This document shows positions 1-8,690 of a stretch of 64,000 nucleotides of DNA, one piece after another. The position numbers were made by a program, and so were the translations under genes. The notes below the pieces were generated by a model, which was not told the origin of the DNA, made no database searches, and worked only from the letters and a program-made list of their open reading frames with translations. Origin of the DNA: Candidatus Hadersleviella danica (GTDB taxonomy: Bacteria > Chloroflexota > Anaerolineae > Promineifilales > Promineifilaceae); contig JADJSZ010000020.1 in assembly GCA_016711405.1 (NCBI GenBank), forward strand, positions 1-64,000, in the 5' to 3' direction. The first letter of the stretch is position 1, and each line of letters starts with the position of its first letter.

Positions 1-389
1 GTGCCTTCCCACCAAATTTGCCAGCGCTGGCTCCATGTCAGCGAAACTGCAGGGGCTTGCGCCAAGGCCAACGCCTCAGCCACTTGCTGGCCAGTGGCAT
101 CCGTCACCAACCACTCGGCATTGGCCGTACTGGGCAACTGTGCCAAAGCATCCATTTGGCCGAAGGGTTCCGGGGTTTGTACCCCTACTACATCCAAACC
201 AGATTGTTCATTCAATAAAGTCGAGGGCGAAAGTGGCTCCGCTCCAACAGCCATTCCAATAGGAACAAATAATTGCGCCACCATAATAATGGCGATGAAA
301 CCGTTTAAGAGCATATGCCCAGACAAGGCAAAAGGACTCTTAACCGAGCGACGTTGAAACACGGGGATGGGACGGTTGGAAGACTGCAT
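1..389 (-). CDS. N-terminal part of a secreted or membrane-anchored protein, cut by the window edge
   Basis: On the minus strand an ATG at 389-387 opens a frame of 129 codons that stays open to the first base of the window, so the gene continues to the left. A short basic stretch (FQRRSVKSPF) is followed by a long hydrophobic segment at about residues 25-45 (FIAIIMVAQLFVPIGMAVGA), a typical signal peptide or signal anchor. Cleavage would fall near VGA/AEPLS. The visible mature part is hydrophilic and ends near a Trp-rich patch. I recognise no domain, and the function is unknown. The gene diverges from the Hsp70-like gene, so both promoters should lie between 390 and 920. Confidence 0.6.
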   Translation of the reverse strand, partial: MQSSNRPIPVFQRRSVKSPFALSGHMLLNGFIAIIMVAQLFVPIGMAVGAEPLSPSTLLNEQSGLDVVGVQTPEPFGQMDALAQLPSTANAEWLVTDATGQQVAEALALAQAPAVSLTWSQRWQIWWEG

Positions 390-920
390 GACGACCTCGT
401 ACCTATTCTATTGGTTTGGCTCGAACATCAACTGGCTGGCTTGGGGATTGCTATCTCGAAGCATCCTCCGCGTTCAACAGACTACCCAATCGTGATAAAC
501 TGCCTCACGCTCTCAGCCCTCTCATCAAAACAAACCATATTTCTAAACAAGCACCCTCACAATAAGTAGGATGAGCGTACTATAACATGCCTAACGCACA
601 AGTTTCGGCCATGTTACACCCAATTTAGCAAACTGCCCAAATTCACTATCCCATCCCCACGGCCGTAATTTTTTGCCCCACCCCCACCAAATAGGATAGA
701 CTTACCAGTTCGCCCATTTGCCAAGGGCTTGGCCACACGGGGAACGGCCGTGTACGCGGATGGGTCGCTGTTCCCCCAGTTGGGAGTGAAAAGTAAGAAG
801 TGAAAAGTAAGAGGAGGCACTACCTTTCACCTTTTACTTTTCACCTTTCACCCAACCCGCCGTGGCCAAGCGTGTTTGTTGCCACCCAACAGCACCCCGG
901 AGCCAGAGGAGAATTTGAGC
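390..920. other. Divergent intergenic region with a hairpin repeat array
   Basis: No credible gene is visible. The region separates two divergent genes and should hold both promoters, but I cannot assign -35/-10 boxes with confidence. Positions 785-852 hold a low-complexity array of units like AGTGAAAAGTA, followed by its reverse complement, which would fold as an imperfect hairpin in the Hsp70-like gene's leader. Two CGGCCG palindromes (660-665 and 745-750) sit in this non-coding DNA. Confidence 0.5.
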
Positions 921-3287
921 ATGTCTACCCCCGCCGCATTGTGGGGATGGATTTCGGCACGACCAACTCAGGCATGGCCGTGTTCGACGGGCACAACATT
1001 GCGCTTGTGCCCTTGGATGAGAGCAACCGCAACCCGTATGTCGCCCGCACGGCCGTCTACATCACCAACGACCAGAAGGTTCACATCGGCCGCGAGGCCA
1101 TCACCACCTATCTGGCCCAAAACACAGGGCGGCCGATTCGCATGGAGCGCGTTTGGGTAGGGGAAATTGAAGTGCGCGGAGCGGATATGTACTACGTAGA
1201 CGACCTCTACGTCTTCACCGACATCTTCTCCCCCGGCCGACTTTTCCTCTCCATTAAGAGCGGCCTGCGCGAGCCAGATTACCACGGCACCGTCGTCGGC
1301 CAGTTTTACTTTGCCCTCGAGGACTTAATCGCCCTCTACCTGCACACCACCCGCTTGCGGGCAGAGCAAGTTTTTGGGGCACGAGGTGCGCGAAGTCGTC
1401 CTCGGCCGTCCCGTGCGCTTCGCCTTCGAGCCAGAAAAGGACAAACTCGCCCAAGCGCGGCTCCTCGATGCCGCTTTTCGGGCGGGCTACGAGCGGGTGG
1501 GCTTCCAATACGAACCCATCGCCGCCGCCTACCACTATGCCCAAACGGCCGTTGGCTCCCAAAACCTGCTCATCTTCGACTTCGGCGGTGGGACGCTCGA
1601 CATTACGATTATGCGGCTGGAAAATGGGCAGAAGCGCATCCTCGCCAACGGCGGTATCCCCATCGCAGGGGATGTGTTCGACCAAAAGCTGGTCCGCGCC
1701 AAATTGCCGCGCCACTTTGGCGAGGGAAGCACCTACCACACCCGCCACGCCGACATGCCCATCCCCAGTTGGATTTACGACATTTTTTCTGACTGGCAAC
1801 ACGTTTTGGAGCTACAAACCCCCGAACGGCGGGCACTGCTGGCCGAAATAGCGGCCACGGCCGCTCGCCCCGCCGAAATTGCCGCCCTCATTAGCCTCGT
1901 CAGCAACAACCACGCCCTGCAAATGTTCGAGGCGGCCGAGCAAGCCAAACGCCGCCTCTCCGACGACATGGGCACGCCTCATCAAGCTCGATGGCCTGAT
2001 TTCAGCATCCGCCAATTGGTCACGCGCACCGATTGTGAGGCGGTGATTCGGGATGATGTGGAGCGGGTGCGGGCGTATCTGCTGGAGATGGTGTCGGGGG
2101 CAGGGTTGCGCCCCGCAGACATAGACATCGTCGTCCGCACAGGTGGCTCGGCCGAAATTCCCATCTTCCGCCGCCTGTTGGCCGAACTGTTTGGCGAGGA
2201 AAAAGTGCGCCATGTGGATACCTTTAGCAGTGTGACCTCTGGTTTAGGGGTGGTGGCACATGAGGTGGCGCTGGGCAATATGGAGATGCCCGCCTACACC
2301 CCCACCGATTTGCCCGCCCATGTTGGCCATCCGCAGAGCAAAATTAGCCCGATTAACCTGCAACTGCTCCTGAGCCGGGTGGCGTTGCAGGAGCAGGGCA
2401 CGGCCGACCAACCCATCACAGGAACCCACCTCATCCTCGTCAGCAACGCCAACCAAATCGCCACCCAATCCGCAATCCAAAATCCGCAATCCGCAATCCA
2501 AAATCCCCAATGGCTCTTGCCCCTCTGGGCCGATTACGACGAAACGCTCTTGCTCGTCACCAGCACCTACCGCTTTGTGCGGATTTCGGCGCGGCAATGG
2601 GTGGAACTGGGGGCGTTGGGCATGTCGCTGGCGGATGTGTACCACTTTCGGCCGCAGGAAGAGGTGGCGGCCGTGTGCCGCTGGGCAGACATGGCCACGG
2701 CCGATTGGCTGACACTGGCCACGACACGCGGCTATGTGCGGGCATATCGGCTGGATACACTGCGGCCGTTGCTGGAATCGCCCGCCCCGTTCCAATTTGA
2801 TGAGGCTCTGCCCGGCGTGCCCGTGGCCATTTTGGGGGCCAGCCAGCGCGATGAAATCTTGCTGGTGAATGGGGACGGCCGTGCCATCCGCCTACCCCTG
2901 ACCATGCAGGGGGTGCGGGTGCGCGGGGTGCAAGCCCTCAACTGGCGCGAGGGGGAGCGCATCGTTGGGGCAATGATTGCTCCATCTGACCCAGCGGCGC
3001 GGGTGCTGGTGGTGACGGCCGAGGGGTATGGCAAGGTGGCGGCCGTGGGCGAAATCCCGCTGGCCAAAAAGGGGAATGAGCGGCCGGGTATGTTGCTGGC
3101 GCGGAAAGGGGTGTGTGGGCTGGCGGCCGTCACCGATGCGGCGCTCCTCCTGACAAGTGACCAAGTTGTGCCGCTGGCGGAGTTGCCCACGGCCGATGGC
3201 ACGACCAAAGCGACGCGGCTCATCAAACTGGGCACAGCCGTACAACTGATGGGGGTTGTGGCTCCTCCCGTCTCACCTTCATCTTAA
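921..3287 (+). CDS. Hsp70-family ATPase fused to a GyrA-type C-terminal beta-propeller (two frameshifts)
   Basis: Reconstructed as one gene of about 788 codons. An AGAGGAG ribosome site (905-911) lies 9 nt before ATG 921. The start codon and the ATPase domain are in different frames unless one C is added to the C5 run at 928-932, which gives MSTPRRIVGMDFGTTNSG. A second indel, one T too many at 1371-1375, separates the first 150 residues from the rest. The N-terminal two thirds are an actin-fold Hsp70/YegD-like ATPase: phosphate-1 loop GMDFGTTNSG, phosphate-2 loop IFDFGGGTLDIT, adenosine motif VVRTGGSAEIP. The usual Hsp70 peptide-binding domain is absent. Instead, from about 2520 to 3270, blades resemble the DNA gyrase A C-terminal propeller (GRAIRLPL, VTAEGYGK). 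The linker at 2466-2507 is six heptamers of a repeat otherwise found between genes. The fusion is real if the frame holds through that linker, as it does here. The function is unknown. The indels look like sequence errors, but decay cannot be excluded. Confidence 0.75.
2466..2507 (+). repeat. Six tandem heptamers translated as an interdomain linker
   Basis: CAATCCG, CAATCCA, AAATCCG, CAATCCG, CAATCCA, AAATCCC follow one another exactly. Because 42 bp is 14 codons, they read as QSAIQNP twice. The same heptamer family makes the hairpin at 60437-60519 and part of the spacers near 12961, 27030 and 34719. Confidence 0.9.
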
Positions 3288-3314
3288 AAACTTGATAATT
3301 CTAAGGAAAATGAC

Positions 3315-4013
3315 ATGCGTAAATTATTGGCTCTTTTGTTAATCAGTTCATTGGGTGTGGTATCTTGTTCTTCGGCCACGGCAGAAATTTCCGTATCGAA
3401 AAGCACTGTCACAGGGGGGGCACATACCTTTAAGTTGGAAGGTTGGGCCGATAATTGGTTTGCGGCCTATCTGGGCGATAACCTCATTGTGGAAGACTCT
3501 GTTTCTATTACAACGGAGCGGTCTTTCAATGCCGAAGCGGTGACATTTGAAGCCGACTATCCGCTCCAGCTCAATTTTATTCTTAAAGATTACAAGGAAA
3601 ACGACACAGGTCTAGAATATATTGGGGCGAGCAATCAGCAGATGGGGGATGGGGGCTTTATTATGCAGTTAACGGACATGGATACGGGCGACATTGTGGC
3701 TGTTTCCAATGCCGATTGGGCGTGTGTGGTTGTGCATGAAGCACCGCTGGATAAATCGTGTGAGGGGGAGGAGAACCCAGTGGCTGGCACAAGCCCGTGT
3801 GATTTTGTTGATTTGGGTGAGCCAGAGGGGTGGAAGTCGGCCGATTTTGACGATAGCAATTGGAAGGCCACCACAGTACATTCAACAACCTCTGTGGGGG
3901 TCAAGGATGGCTATAACCAAATTAGTTGGTCAAGCATGGCCCAAATTATTTGGGGGCCAGATCTTGAAACAGACAATACCCTTCTCTGTCGCATTACAGT
4001 GGAAAACCCATAA
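3315..4013 (+). CDS. Secreted lipoprotein with a possible jelly-roll domain
   Basis: 232 residues. The N-terminus has a lipoprotein signal peptide: MRKLLALLLISS followed by the lipobox LGVVSC, with the acylated Cys at residue 18. The product should therefore be anchored outside the membrane. The C-terminal half contains GWKSADFDDSNWKATTV, which resembles the conserved strand of galactose-binding-like (jelly-roll) modules of glycoside hydrolases, where a W-x-DFDDS-W pattern is common. No catalytic motif is visible. It starts 28 bp after the Hsp70-like gene on the same strand and may be co-transcribed. Several Cys (CVVVHEA, SCEGEE, PCDF, LCRIT) could form disulfides. The function is unknown. 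Confidence 0.7.
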   Translation: MRKLLALLLISSLGVVSCSSATAEISVSKSTVTGGAHTFKLEGWADNWFAAYLGDNLIVEDSVSITTERSFNAEAVTFEADYPLQLNFILKDYKENDTGLEYIGASNQQMGDGGFIMQLTDMDTGDIVAVSNADWACVVVHEAPLDKSCEGEENPVAGTSPCDFVDLGEPEGWKSADFDDSNWKATTVHSTTSVGVKDGYNQISWSSMAQIIWGPDLETDNTLLCRITVENP

Positions 4014-4077
4014 AATAGTAACTGTTCAGATAGAGGCAGGAGATAGTTGTGTACGAAACTTGTCACACACTCACAAA

Positions 4078-4231
4078 TGAGTAGTGAGTAGTGAGTAGTG
4101 CCGAACTACTCACTATTTACTACTTACTATTTACTCGAGTAGTGGAATCCTTTACACAATAGAGATAGAGGAGAACTCAGCAATTCAGCCTATCGTGTTT
4201 CTCTATCTCTATCTCTACACTCTATCTCCCC
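4078..4231. repeat. Two adjacent spacer hairpin arrays (GTAGTGA units, then AGAGATAG units)
   Basis: At 4078-4139, GAGTAGT/GAGTAGT units on the left are answered by ACTACTCACT-type units on the right. At 4159-4231, AGAGATAGAG is answered by TCTCTATCTCTATCTC. Both are imperfect inverted repeats made of short tandem units. They occupy the spacer between the lipoprotein gene and the next gene. Confidence 0.85.
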
Positions 4232-4304
4232 CACCTGAATAGTTACTTGTTTTTAAGAAAACGCCTAACCTGTAACAACCCTCTCATAAACCACAAATTT
4301 CTCT

Positions 4305-4658
4305 ATGACAATTCCATCGAAATACACTCTTGGCGATGAATTTCAGGTACATTTTGTCTGGCAACTGCCTGATACCGATTTTTTGCGAGCCATTTTTAAG
4401 GTAAAAGTGGAGGATATAAACCACGAATCTGACCGCTATGTGGTGCGGCTGGCAGATTTTGTGGCTGGGCGACAAGAAAGCCACACGGGGGAAATTCGGC
4501 CGCTTGAGGCTGTTCACCCCGAGTATTGGGAACTGGTGCGGGAGTTGGTCGGCCGTAAAGTGAACCTTGCCTACGAAGTGGACGACGGCCTGCCCATCCG
4601 CCTGCGCCTGCCCACCCTCACGCGGGAACACAAATTTTTTAGGCGCTATGAAGTGTAA
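4305..4658 (+). CDS. Conserved-looking small cytoplasmic protein of unknown function
   Basis: 117 residues, start ATG 4305. There is no signal peptide or membrane segment. The sequence is well mixed and codon-like (GDEFQVHFVWQLPDTDFL, RLADFVAGRQES), with a basic C-terminal end (REHKFFRRYEV). I do not recognise the family. It sits between two hairpin-bearing spacers and is followed 79 bp later by a membrane-anchored protein on the same strand. The long clean frame and typical CGGCCG-containing codons support a real gene. Confidence 0.6.
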   Translation: MTIPSKYTLGDEFQVHFVWQLPDTDFLRAIFKVKVEDINHESDRYVVRLADFVAGRQESHTGEIRPLEAVHPEYWELVRELVGRKVNLAYEVDDGLPIRLRLPTLTREHKFFRRYEV

Positions 4659-4737
4659 TGGGTCATTGGGCATTGGTCATTCGCTCGCATTGCCCAACTA
4701 CGATTTGCTCATTGTTCATTGAAAAAACTGGAGGCGT

Positions 4738-5316
4738 ATGAAGCGGATTAAAGAGTGGCGCATCTGGTCGGCCGTGAATGTTTGGGTGGCCGTTTTGTTG
4801 CTTGGTGCCAATGGGTGGGCATGGCTCCGTTCGGCCGCTACCAGCAACTTGCCCGAAGTCCCGCCTATTATTCACCCCGGCGTGGACGAATTGCGCCGCA
4901 ATTGGAATTCGGGCGAGGTAATTGGCCAGCCGTTCAGCGTGACCGTCACCGATGAGGAGACGGCGCAAACCATCATGTGGTTTGTCGCCCCACGGCCGAG
5001 CATCCCCCTCAGTCGGCCGCAAGTGCGCCTGACCCCCAGCGAAATCAGCGGCCGGGCGGTCATGGTCATTGGCGGCTTGCAGGTAGAGGTGTTTGGGCGG
5101 GGGATGGTCAGGCTGGTAGACGGCCGTCCCATCATTGATGTATATGAAGTGGGTGTGGGCAATGCCAACATGCCCGCTTTTGTGATGGCCGCCCTGCAAA
5201 GCCAAGTAGACCAAGCCCAAGCCACCTATGACCAGCTCGCCCTGCCGATTGAGCTAACCAAATTGGAAATTGGCGAGGGCTGGATGACGATTGAGGGAGT
5301 TTATAAGGAGCGGTAG
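4738..5316 (+). CDS. Membrane-anchored extracytoplasmic protein, DUF2993/DUF2140-like layout
   Basis: 192 residues, start ATG 4738 with TGGAGG just upstream (4729-4734). Residues 8-30 (WSAVNVWVAVLLLGANGWAW) form one N-terminal membrane segment. The rest is extracytoplasmic. The order of features suggests the DUF2993/YpmS group of extracytoplasmic lipid-binding-like proteins: two short conserved blocks (QTIMWFV, PQVRLTPSEISGRAVM) and a C-terminal strand with LTKLEIGEGWMTIEG. That assignment rests on general pattern only. It is the last gene before a spacer with a dispersed hairpin repeat (5397-5444). Confidence 0.6.
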   Translation: MKRIKEWRIWSAVNVWVAVLLLGANGWAWLRSAATSNLPEVPPIIHPGVDELRRNWNSGEVIGQPFSVTVTDEETAQTIMWFVAPRPSIPLSRPQVRLTPSEISGRAVMVIGGLQVEVFGRGMVRLVDGRPIIDVYEVGVGNANMPAFVMAALQSQVDQAQATYDQLALPIELTKLEIGEGWMTIEGVYKER

Positions 5317-5396
5317 GGGGAAGGACGAGTTACGAATTACGAAGTACGACATCCCTCAAGTCGTTTCGTTGTTCATCATTCATCGTCGAAAAAGCT

Positions 5397-5444
5397 TTTA
5401 GGGCTGAAAGCCCGATACATACCAGCCTAGGGCGAAGCCCTAGG
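5397..5444. repeat. Dispersed GGGCTGAAAGCCC hairpin repeat, copy 1
   Basis: Two nested small palindromes, GGGCTGAAAGCCC and CCTAGGGCGAAGCCCTAGG, are separated by CATACCAGC. The same arrangement occurs inverted at 15134-15183. Shorter relatives lie at 5469-5480 and 11063-11074. Confidence 0.8.
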
Positions 5445-5492
5445 AGAAGACAAGGACACCACCCAAGGACTGAAAGCCCGTTTCATCCCATA

Positions 5493-5536
5493 GGCAACAA
5501 AAAAGAGGCGGATTAATCCGCCTCTTTTTTGTTGCC
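5493..5536. terminator. Bidirectional rho-independent terminator
   Basis: A nearly perfect 44-bp palindrome: GGCAACAAAAAAGAGGCGGA, then TTAA, then its complement. The stem GAGGCGGATT/AATCCGCCTC is followed by a T6 run on either strand. It lies 20 bp past the stop of the leftward gene at 5556 and can also end rightward transcripts. Confidence 0.9.
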
Positions 5537-5555
5537 CTATTTTGTGTTGAGCTTC

Positions 5556-6596
5556 TTAAATCTCAATCGTGCTGGGGTCAATCCCTGCCTCTTTGAGCGC
5601 TTTTTTATAGGTGGCAATTGTCTTGGAATTGGCAATCCGTGCTTTGCGGACATCGTTGGGATCCATGCCATCGGTAATTTCGATGAGGTCTGGCTTGGGA
5701 ATTCCCGCCAAGTCGGCCGCCCCAGAACCAGAAGTCGGGGTGGCCACAGGTGCGGGAGCCGCTTCGGCCGCTGGGGCAGGAGCCGCTTCTTCGTCTTGGT
5801 CGTCCTCTAAAGTCACACCCGCCGCTTTGAGAGCCTTCTTGTAGGTGGCCATCGCCTTGGAGTTGGCAATCCGCGCTTTGCGGAGTTCGGCGGGATCCAT
5901 GTCATCACTAATGGCGATGAGTTGCGGTTCGGCCACACCGACCGAAGCGGCCGTCACCTTGGGAGCGGCCGTGCGGGCGGCGGCTGGCGCACTGGTGGCC
6001 ACAGGGCCAGCAACAGTGTCTGCGCCCGATGCTTTAAGGGCTTTCATGGCGGCCGATTTGGCTTTGGCGTTGGCAATGCGTGCCCGCCGCCGTTCAACGG
6101 GATCCATGCCAGCCGTAATTTCCACCACGGGATAATCGGTGCCCGGCACGAGCTTGCGCTTGACCCGTGGGCCCGCGGCCGTAGGCGCGGCCGTTGGGGC
6201 AGAAGCGGCGGCCGTTTGGTATTTATCCATCTCGCCCAAGCCTGTCCAACCCTGCGTTTGGGCAATCTTAAACGCCGAGATGGGGTCTTGCTTGAGGTCT
6301 TTGCTGGCTGTTTGCAAAGTGCCACCTTGCCCAACACCCATGTTGCCCCCGCGAGGCAAAGCGGCGGCGCGTTTGGCCGCCTCCTCCCGCGCTTGCTTAA
6401 ATTGTGCGTTGGGGTCATCGGTGGGCGAAATGCGATAACCCATTGTGGTGGCAGGGCGGTACTTCTTTTTTTCCTGCTCAACTTCCGCATAAGCCACGGT
6501 GACGGCGCGGCTGAGGTAATACATTAAGCCTGCAATAATTAGGGTGAACAAAGCCACGCTAATGCCAACAATTCCCATTACGGTAAAAACATTCAT
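5556..6596 (-). CDS. Membrane-anchored protein with three ~40-residue internal repeats
   Basis: 346 residues, start ATG 6596. Residues 5-30 are one strong membrane segment (GIVGISVALFTLIIAGLMYY), followed by a charged, probably coiled-coil stretch (AYAEVEQEKKKY). The rest is an Ala/Pro-rich chain holding three copies of one module, near residues 150-190, 225-265 and 300-346. Each has the pattern ITxGMDPxxxRxARIANxKxxxxxxKALKxxG. The repeats are joined by Ala-Pro linkers of variable length, as in proteins made by tandem duplication. I do not recognise the module. The last copy ends the protein, and a strong terminator follows at 5493-5536. With one N-terminal anchor the orientation cannot be fixed. 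The charged first module suggests a cytoplasmic scaffold, but this is inference. Confidence 0.8.
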   Translation of the reverse strand: MNVFTVMGIVGISVALFTLIIAGLMYYLSRAVTVAYAEVEQEKKKYRPATTMGYRISPTDDPNAQFKQAREEAAKRAAALPRGGNMGVGQGGTLQTASKDLKQDPISAFKIAQTQGWTGLGEMDKYQTAAASAPTAAPTAAGPRVKRKLVPGTDYPVVEITAGMDPVERRRARIANAKAKSAAMKALKASGADTVAGPVATSAPAAARTAAPKVTAASVGVAEPQLIAISDDMDPAELRKARIANSKAMATYKKALKAAGVTLEDDQDEEAAPAPAAEAAPAPVATPTSGSGAADLAGIPKPDLIEITDGMDPNDVRKARIANSKTIATYKKALKEAGIDPSTIEI

Positions 6597-7100
6597 GCGA
6601 TTGCCCTCTTTGACAAGTGAAAAGTGGGGTGGGGGGGTAAATGTCCAAAGTGAAAGGTCAAAAGTGAAAAGAGAGCGTTAAGATGCTTAAACGACGCTTT
6701 TTATTTCTTGCTTTTTACTTTTTACCATTTCCCAGCGGCTAATTATAGCCTTTGTGCAAATTTTCTCAAACCAGAAGTGTGGTAAATTCCAAACCTTTTG
6801 CACCTCGAGAGATAAACTCTATTTGTATCTATTCACGTGTTATAGACTGATGGCGTTAGTAGTCTGACCACCAAATTTTGACGGATGGCGTTTTGTAGGG
6901 GTAGGCATTGTGCCTACCCTCGGAATAGGGATTCCTCACTTCGTTCGGAATGACAAACTAACAAGTTATTTGCACCGCAATGTACTAGGAGTACAGTCAT
7001 TACGACATATCTGAACAGTTCCTTGAAGCCTTTGGGTAAATTTTACATCGTGATTATGGTAAAATGAACCTCTGCCTTGTTCACTTTTTGCGTTTATTCC
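6597..7100. other. Divergent intergenic region with dispersed repeats
   Basis: No gene is visible. Between 6612 and 6730 lies a low-complexity array of AAGTGAAAAG-like units with reverse-complement partners. Positions 6855-6920 are one copy of a dispersed ~65-bp element (see 50547-50700). It contains GTAGGGGTAGGCATTGTGCC and its complementary half, a hairpin. Positions 6921-6957 carry the ATTCCTCACTTCGTTCGGAA-type palindrome common in intergenic DNA of several phyla. Promoters of both flanking genes should lie here, but I could not assign them. Confidence 0.5.
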
Positions 7101-7576
7101 ATGCTCGACCTTTACGTTTTTACCTTTCACGACAACGGCCGCCTCTACCGTTCGCTCTCCTTGCTCTCCCCCCAAGAGGTGCAAACCCACGGCCTTTTGC
7201 CCGAGGCGGTGCTGGGCGAAATCAATGCCCTGCTCCCCAGCATGACCCCGACCAGTTTGAGCCAAACGAGACATTTGTGGCTTTATTGCATGAGGTAGTG
7301 CAAAATCACGCCCCTACCTTGCCCGAGTTACAGGCCGAGGCCAAGGGAATTGGCACAGGGTTTGTACCGCTAGTAGACGGCCGCACGGCCGCTGTGACCG
7401 AGGAAGACATCCTCGGCCAATTTGAGGTGGTGCGGGGCGAGATTGTTGCCCACCGCTATAAACCAAACCCCACCTATCGCCTGTTGACCGATAACGGCCC
7501 CTTGCAGTTGCCCCCCCCGCTGGAAGAAGCGGTTCTGAAGGCCGTCCATGATAAACTGTTGGCTCCCATTTTGTGA
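7101..7576 (+). CDS. Conserved hypothetical protein, one frameshift
   Basis: Start ATG 7101 (MLDLYVFTFHDNGRLYRSLS). The frame runs well to about codon 49 (INALLPSMTP), then a C is missing from the C4 run at 7246-7249. Restoring it continues cleanly as DQFEPNETFVALLHEVVQ to the stop at 7576, giving about 159 residues. It has no membrane segment and no recognised domain. The C-terminal half contains a strand-rich core (GFVPLVDGRTAAVTEED, GEIVAHRYKPNPTYRLL). The response-regulator gene starts 20 bp downstream, so the two may be one operon. Confidence 0.6.
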
Positions 7577-7597
7577 CCCAATGGTTCATTGCCGAGG

Positions 7598-7969
7598 ATG
7601 CTTGTGAAAACGATTTTAGTCATTGATGACGAGGAGATTGTACGCGAAGCGGTCCAAGATATTTTGGATACGATTGGGGTGCAAGTTTTGGAGGCGGCCA
7701 ACGGCCGAACGGGGATTGAAGTCTATCGGCAAAACCATGACCGCATTGATGCGATTTTGCTCGATATGAAAATGCCGGGTTTAAGCGGAGCCGAAACGTT
7801 GCGCCAATTGCGAGAAGTGGATGCGGCAGTGCCCGTCATTCTTTCCTCGGGCTACGCCGAAGAAGAAACGCGGCGCAACATAGATGACCATAAGGCGACC
7901 ACTTTTTTGCCCAAACCCTATAATTTTGAGACGCTCATCGAGAAGGTTCAACAGGCGTTGGGGGAATAG
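7598..7969 (+). CDS. Stand-alone response-regulator receiver domain protein
   Basis: About 123 residues from ATG 7598; a TTG at 7589 is an alternative start. It is a single CheY-like REC domain: acidic pair in VIDDEE, phospho-acceptor Asp in ILLDMKMPG, Ser in LSSGY and invariant Lys in LPKPY. There is no output domain, so it should act by protein contact, as a phosphorelay intermediate or as a partner of a kinase. No kinase gene is adjacent. The nearest is the TPR histidine kinase at 11081-12958. It probably shares a transcript with the frameshifted gene just upstream. Confidence 0.85.
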   Translation: MLVKTILVIDDEEIVREAVQDILDTIGVQVLEAANGRTGIEVYRQNHDRIDAILLDMKMPGLSGAETLRQLREVDAAVPVILSSGYAEEETRRNIDDHKATTFLPKPYNFETLIEKVQQALGE

Positions 7970-8024
7970 CCACAATTTAGCCAGTGAGCGTGCTTCTCTT
8001 GAATTGAGAGTTGTTCACGGGTGA

Positions 8025-8107
8025 GTTTTTTAGACACGAATTTCACGAACTACACGAATAAGGTTTGAAACAATTCGTGTAATTTGTGAAATTCGTGTCT
8101 ATTTTTT
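8025..8107. repeat. Dispersed palindromic element, AGACACGAATTTCACGAA family, copy 1
   Basis: TTTTTTAGACACGAATTTCA at the left is answered by TGAAATTCGTGTCTATTTTT at the right, so the 83-bp copy is a long imperfect palindrome between the convergent genes at 7969 and 8115. Relatives lie at 24627, 41818 and 63175. Confidence 0.85.
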
Positions 8108-8114
8108 ATTTGCT

Positions 8115-8615
8115 TTAGCCAACAAGGTGGTGTTCGGCCGTGTGCGCGGCCGTGTCGTAAATGGCAAAGCTGGCAATACCCGTTAGGTAGCCAAACAGTT
8201 CGCCGGGGTTGAGGATGAGGCAATTCCCTGCGCTCCCCGCAAATTTTTGGTGGTTATGGCCGTACAAAACCACATCATATAGCCCAGAGTGAGCCATCGG
8301 TTGGGCCAAATCGTCGTAGTGGGTCATAAAAATTTTGCGGCCGTCTATCTCCACAAAATCATACGTCCTGTCGCTGAGGGTGAGCTGGCTATCGGCCGCC
8401 AAAGCCAATTTGGTGATGAGGACTTTGTCGCCATCATTGTTGCCCCAAATGAGGTGGCAGGGCAAGCCGCAATGAGCCAACACCCGCGCCACGCCGGGGT
8501 TGATTAAATCCCCCAAACACAACAACCGCTCCACCCCCAGCGCCTTGCACATCTCGAGGGCGCGATTTAGATTGCCAAAATTTTCGTGTATGTCGGATAG
8601 AATGCCAATTTTCAT
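8115..8615 (-). CDS. YfcE/MJ0936-type metallophosphoesterase
   Basis: 166 residues, start ATG 8615. All calcineurin-like phosphoesterase blocks are present in order: MKIGILSDIHENFGN (D-x-H), LLCLGDLINPG (GD), LIWGNNDGD (GNND), IFMTHYD (H) and LYGHNHQK (GHxH). This matches the small phosphodiesterase/phosphatase subfamily typified by YfcE and MJ0936, dimetal enzymes of about 160-180 residues. The in vivo substrate is not predictable. The gene stands alone between a palindromic element and a CAGTCTCT-type hairpin array. Confidence 0.88.
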   Translation of the reverse strand: MKIGILSDIHENFGNLNRALEMCKALGVERLLCLGDLINPGVARVLAHCGLPCHLIWGNNDGDKVLITKLALAADSQLTLSDRTYDFVEIDGRKIFMTHYDDLAQPMAHSGLYDVVLYGHNHQKFAGSAGNCLILNPGELFGYLTGIASFAIYDTAAHTAEHHLVG

Positions 8616-8618
8616 GGT

Positions 8619-8690
8619 TAGTCTCTCAGTCTCTCAGTCTCTCAGTCGGTCAGTCTGCTGAGAGACTGAAAGACTGACCGACTGACAGGC
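8619..8690. repeat. Spacer hairpin array, CAGTCTCT/CAGTCGGT units
   Basis: GTCTCTCA units followed by GAGAGACT and GACTGACC units form an imperfect inverted repeat between two leftward genes. Related arrays lie at 10699, 12990-13044 and 33608. Confidence 0.85.

Noticed and set aside
390..820. Small frames in the first intergenic region (for example 614-820 on the minus strand)
   Set aside because: They translate repeat units and low-complexity DNA and have no ribosome site.
921..1400. Programmed frameshifting in the Hsp70-like gene
   Set aside because: There is no slippery heptamer with a downstream pseudoknot. The two shifts have opposite sign and sit in plain C and T runs, as errors do.
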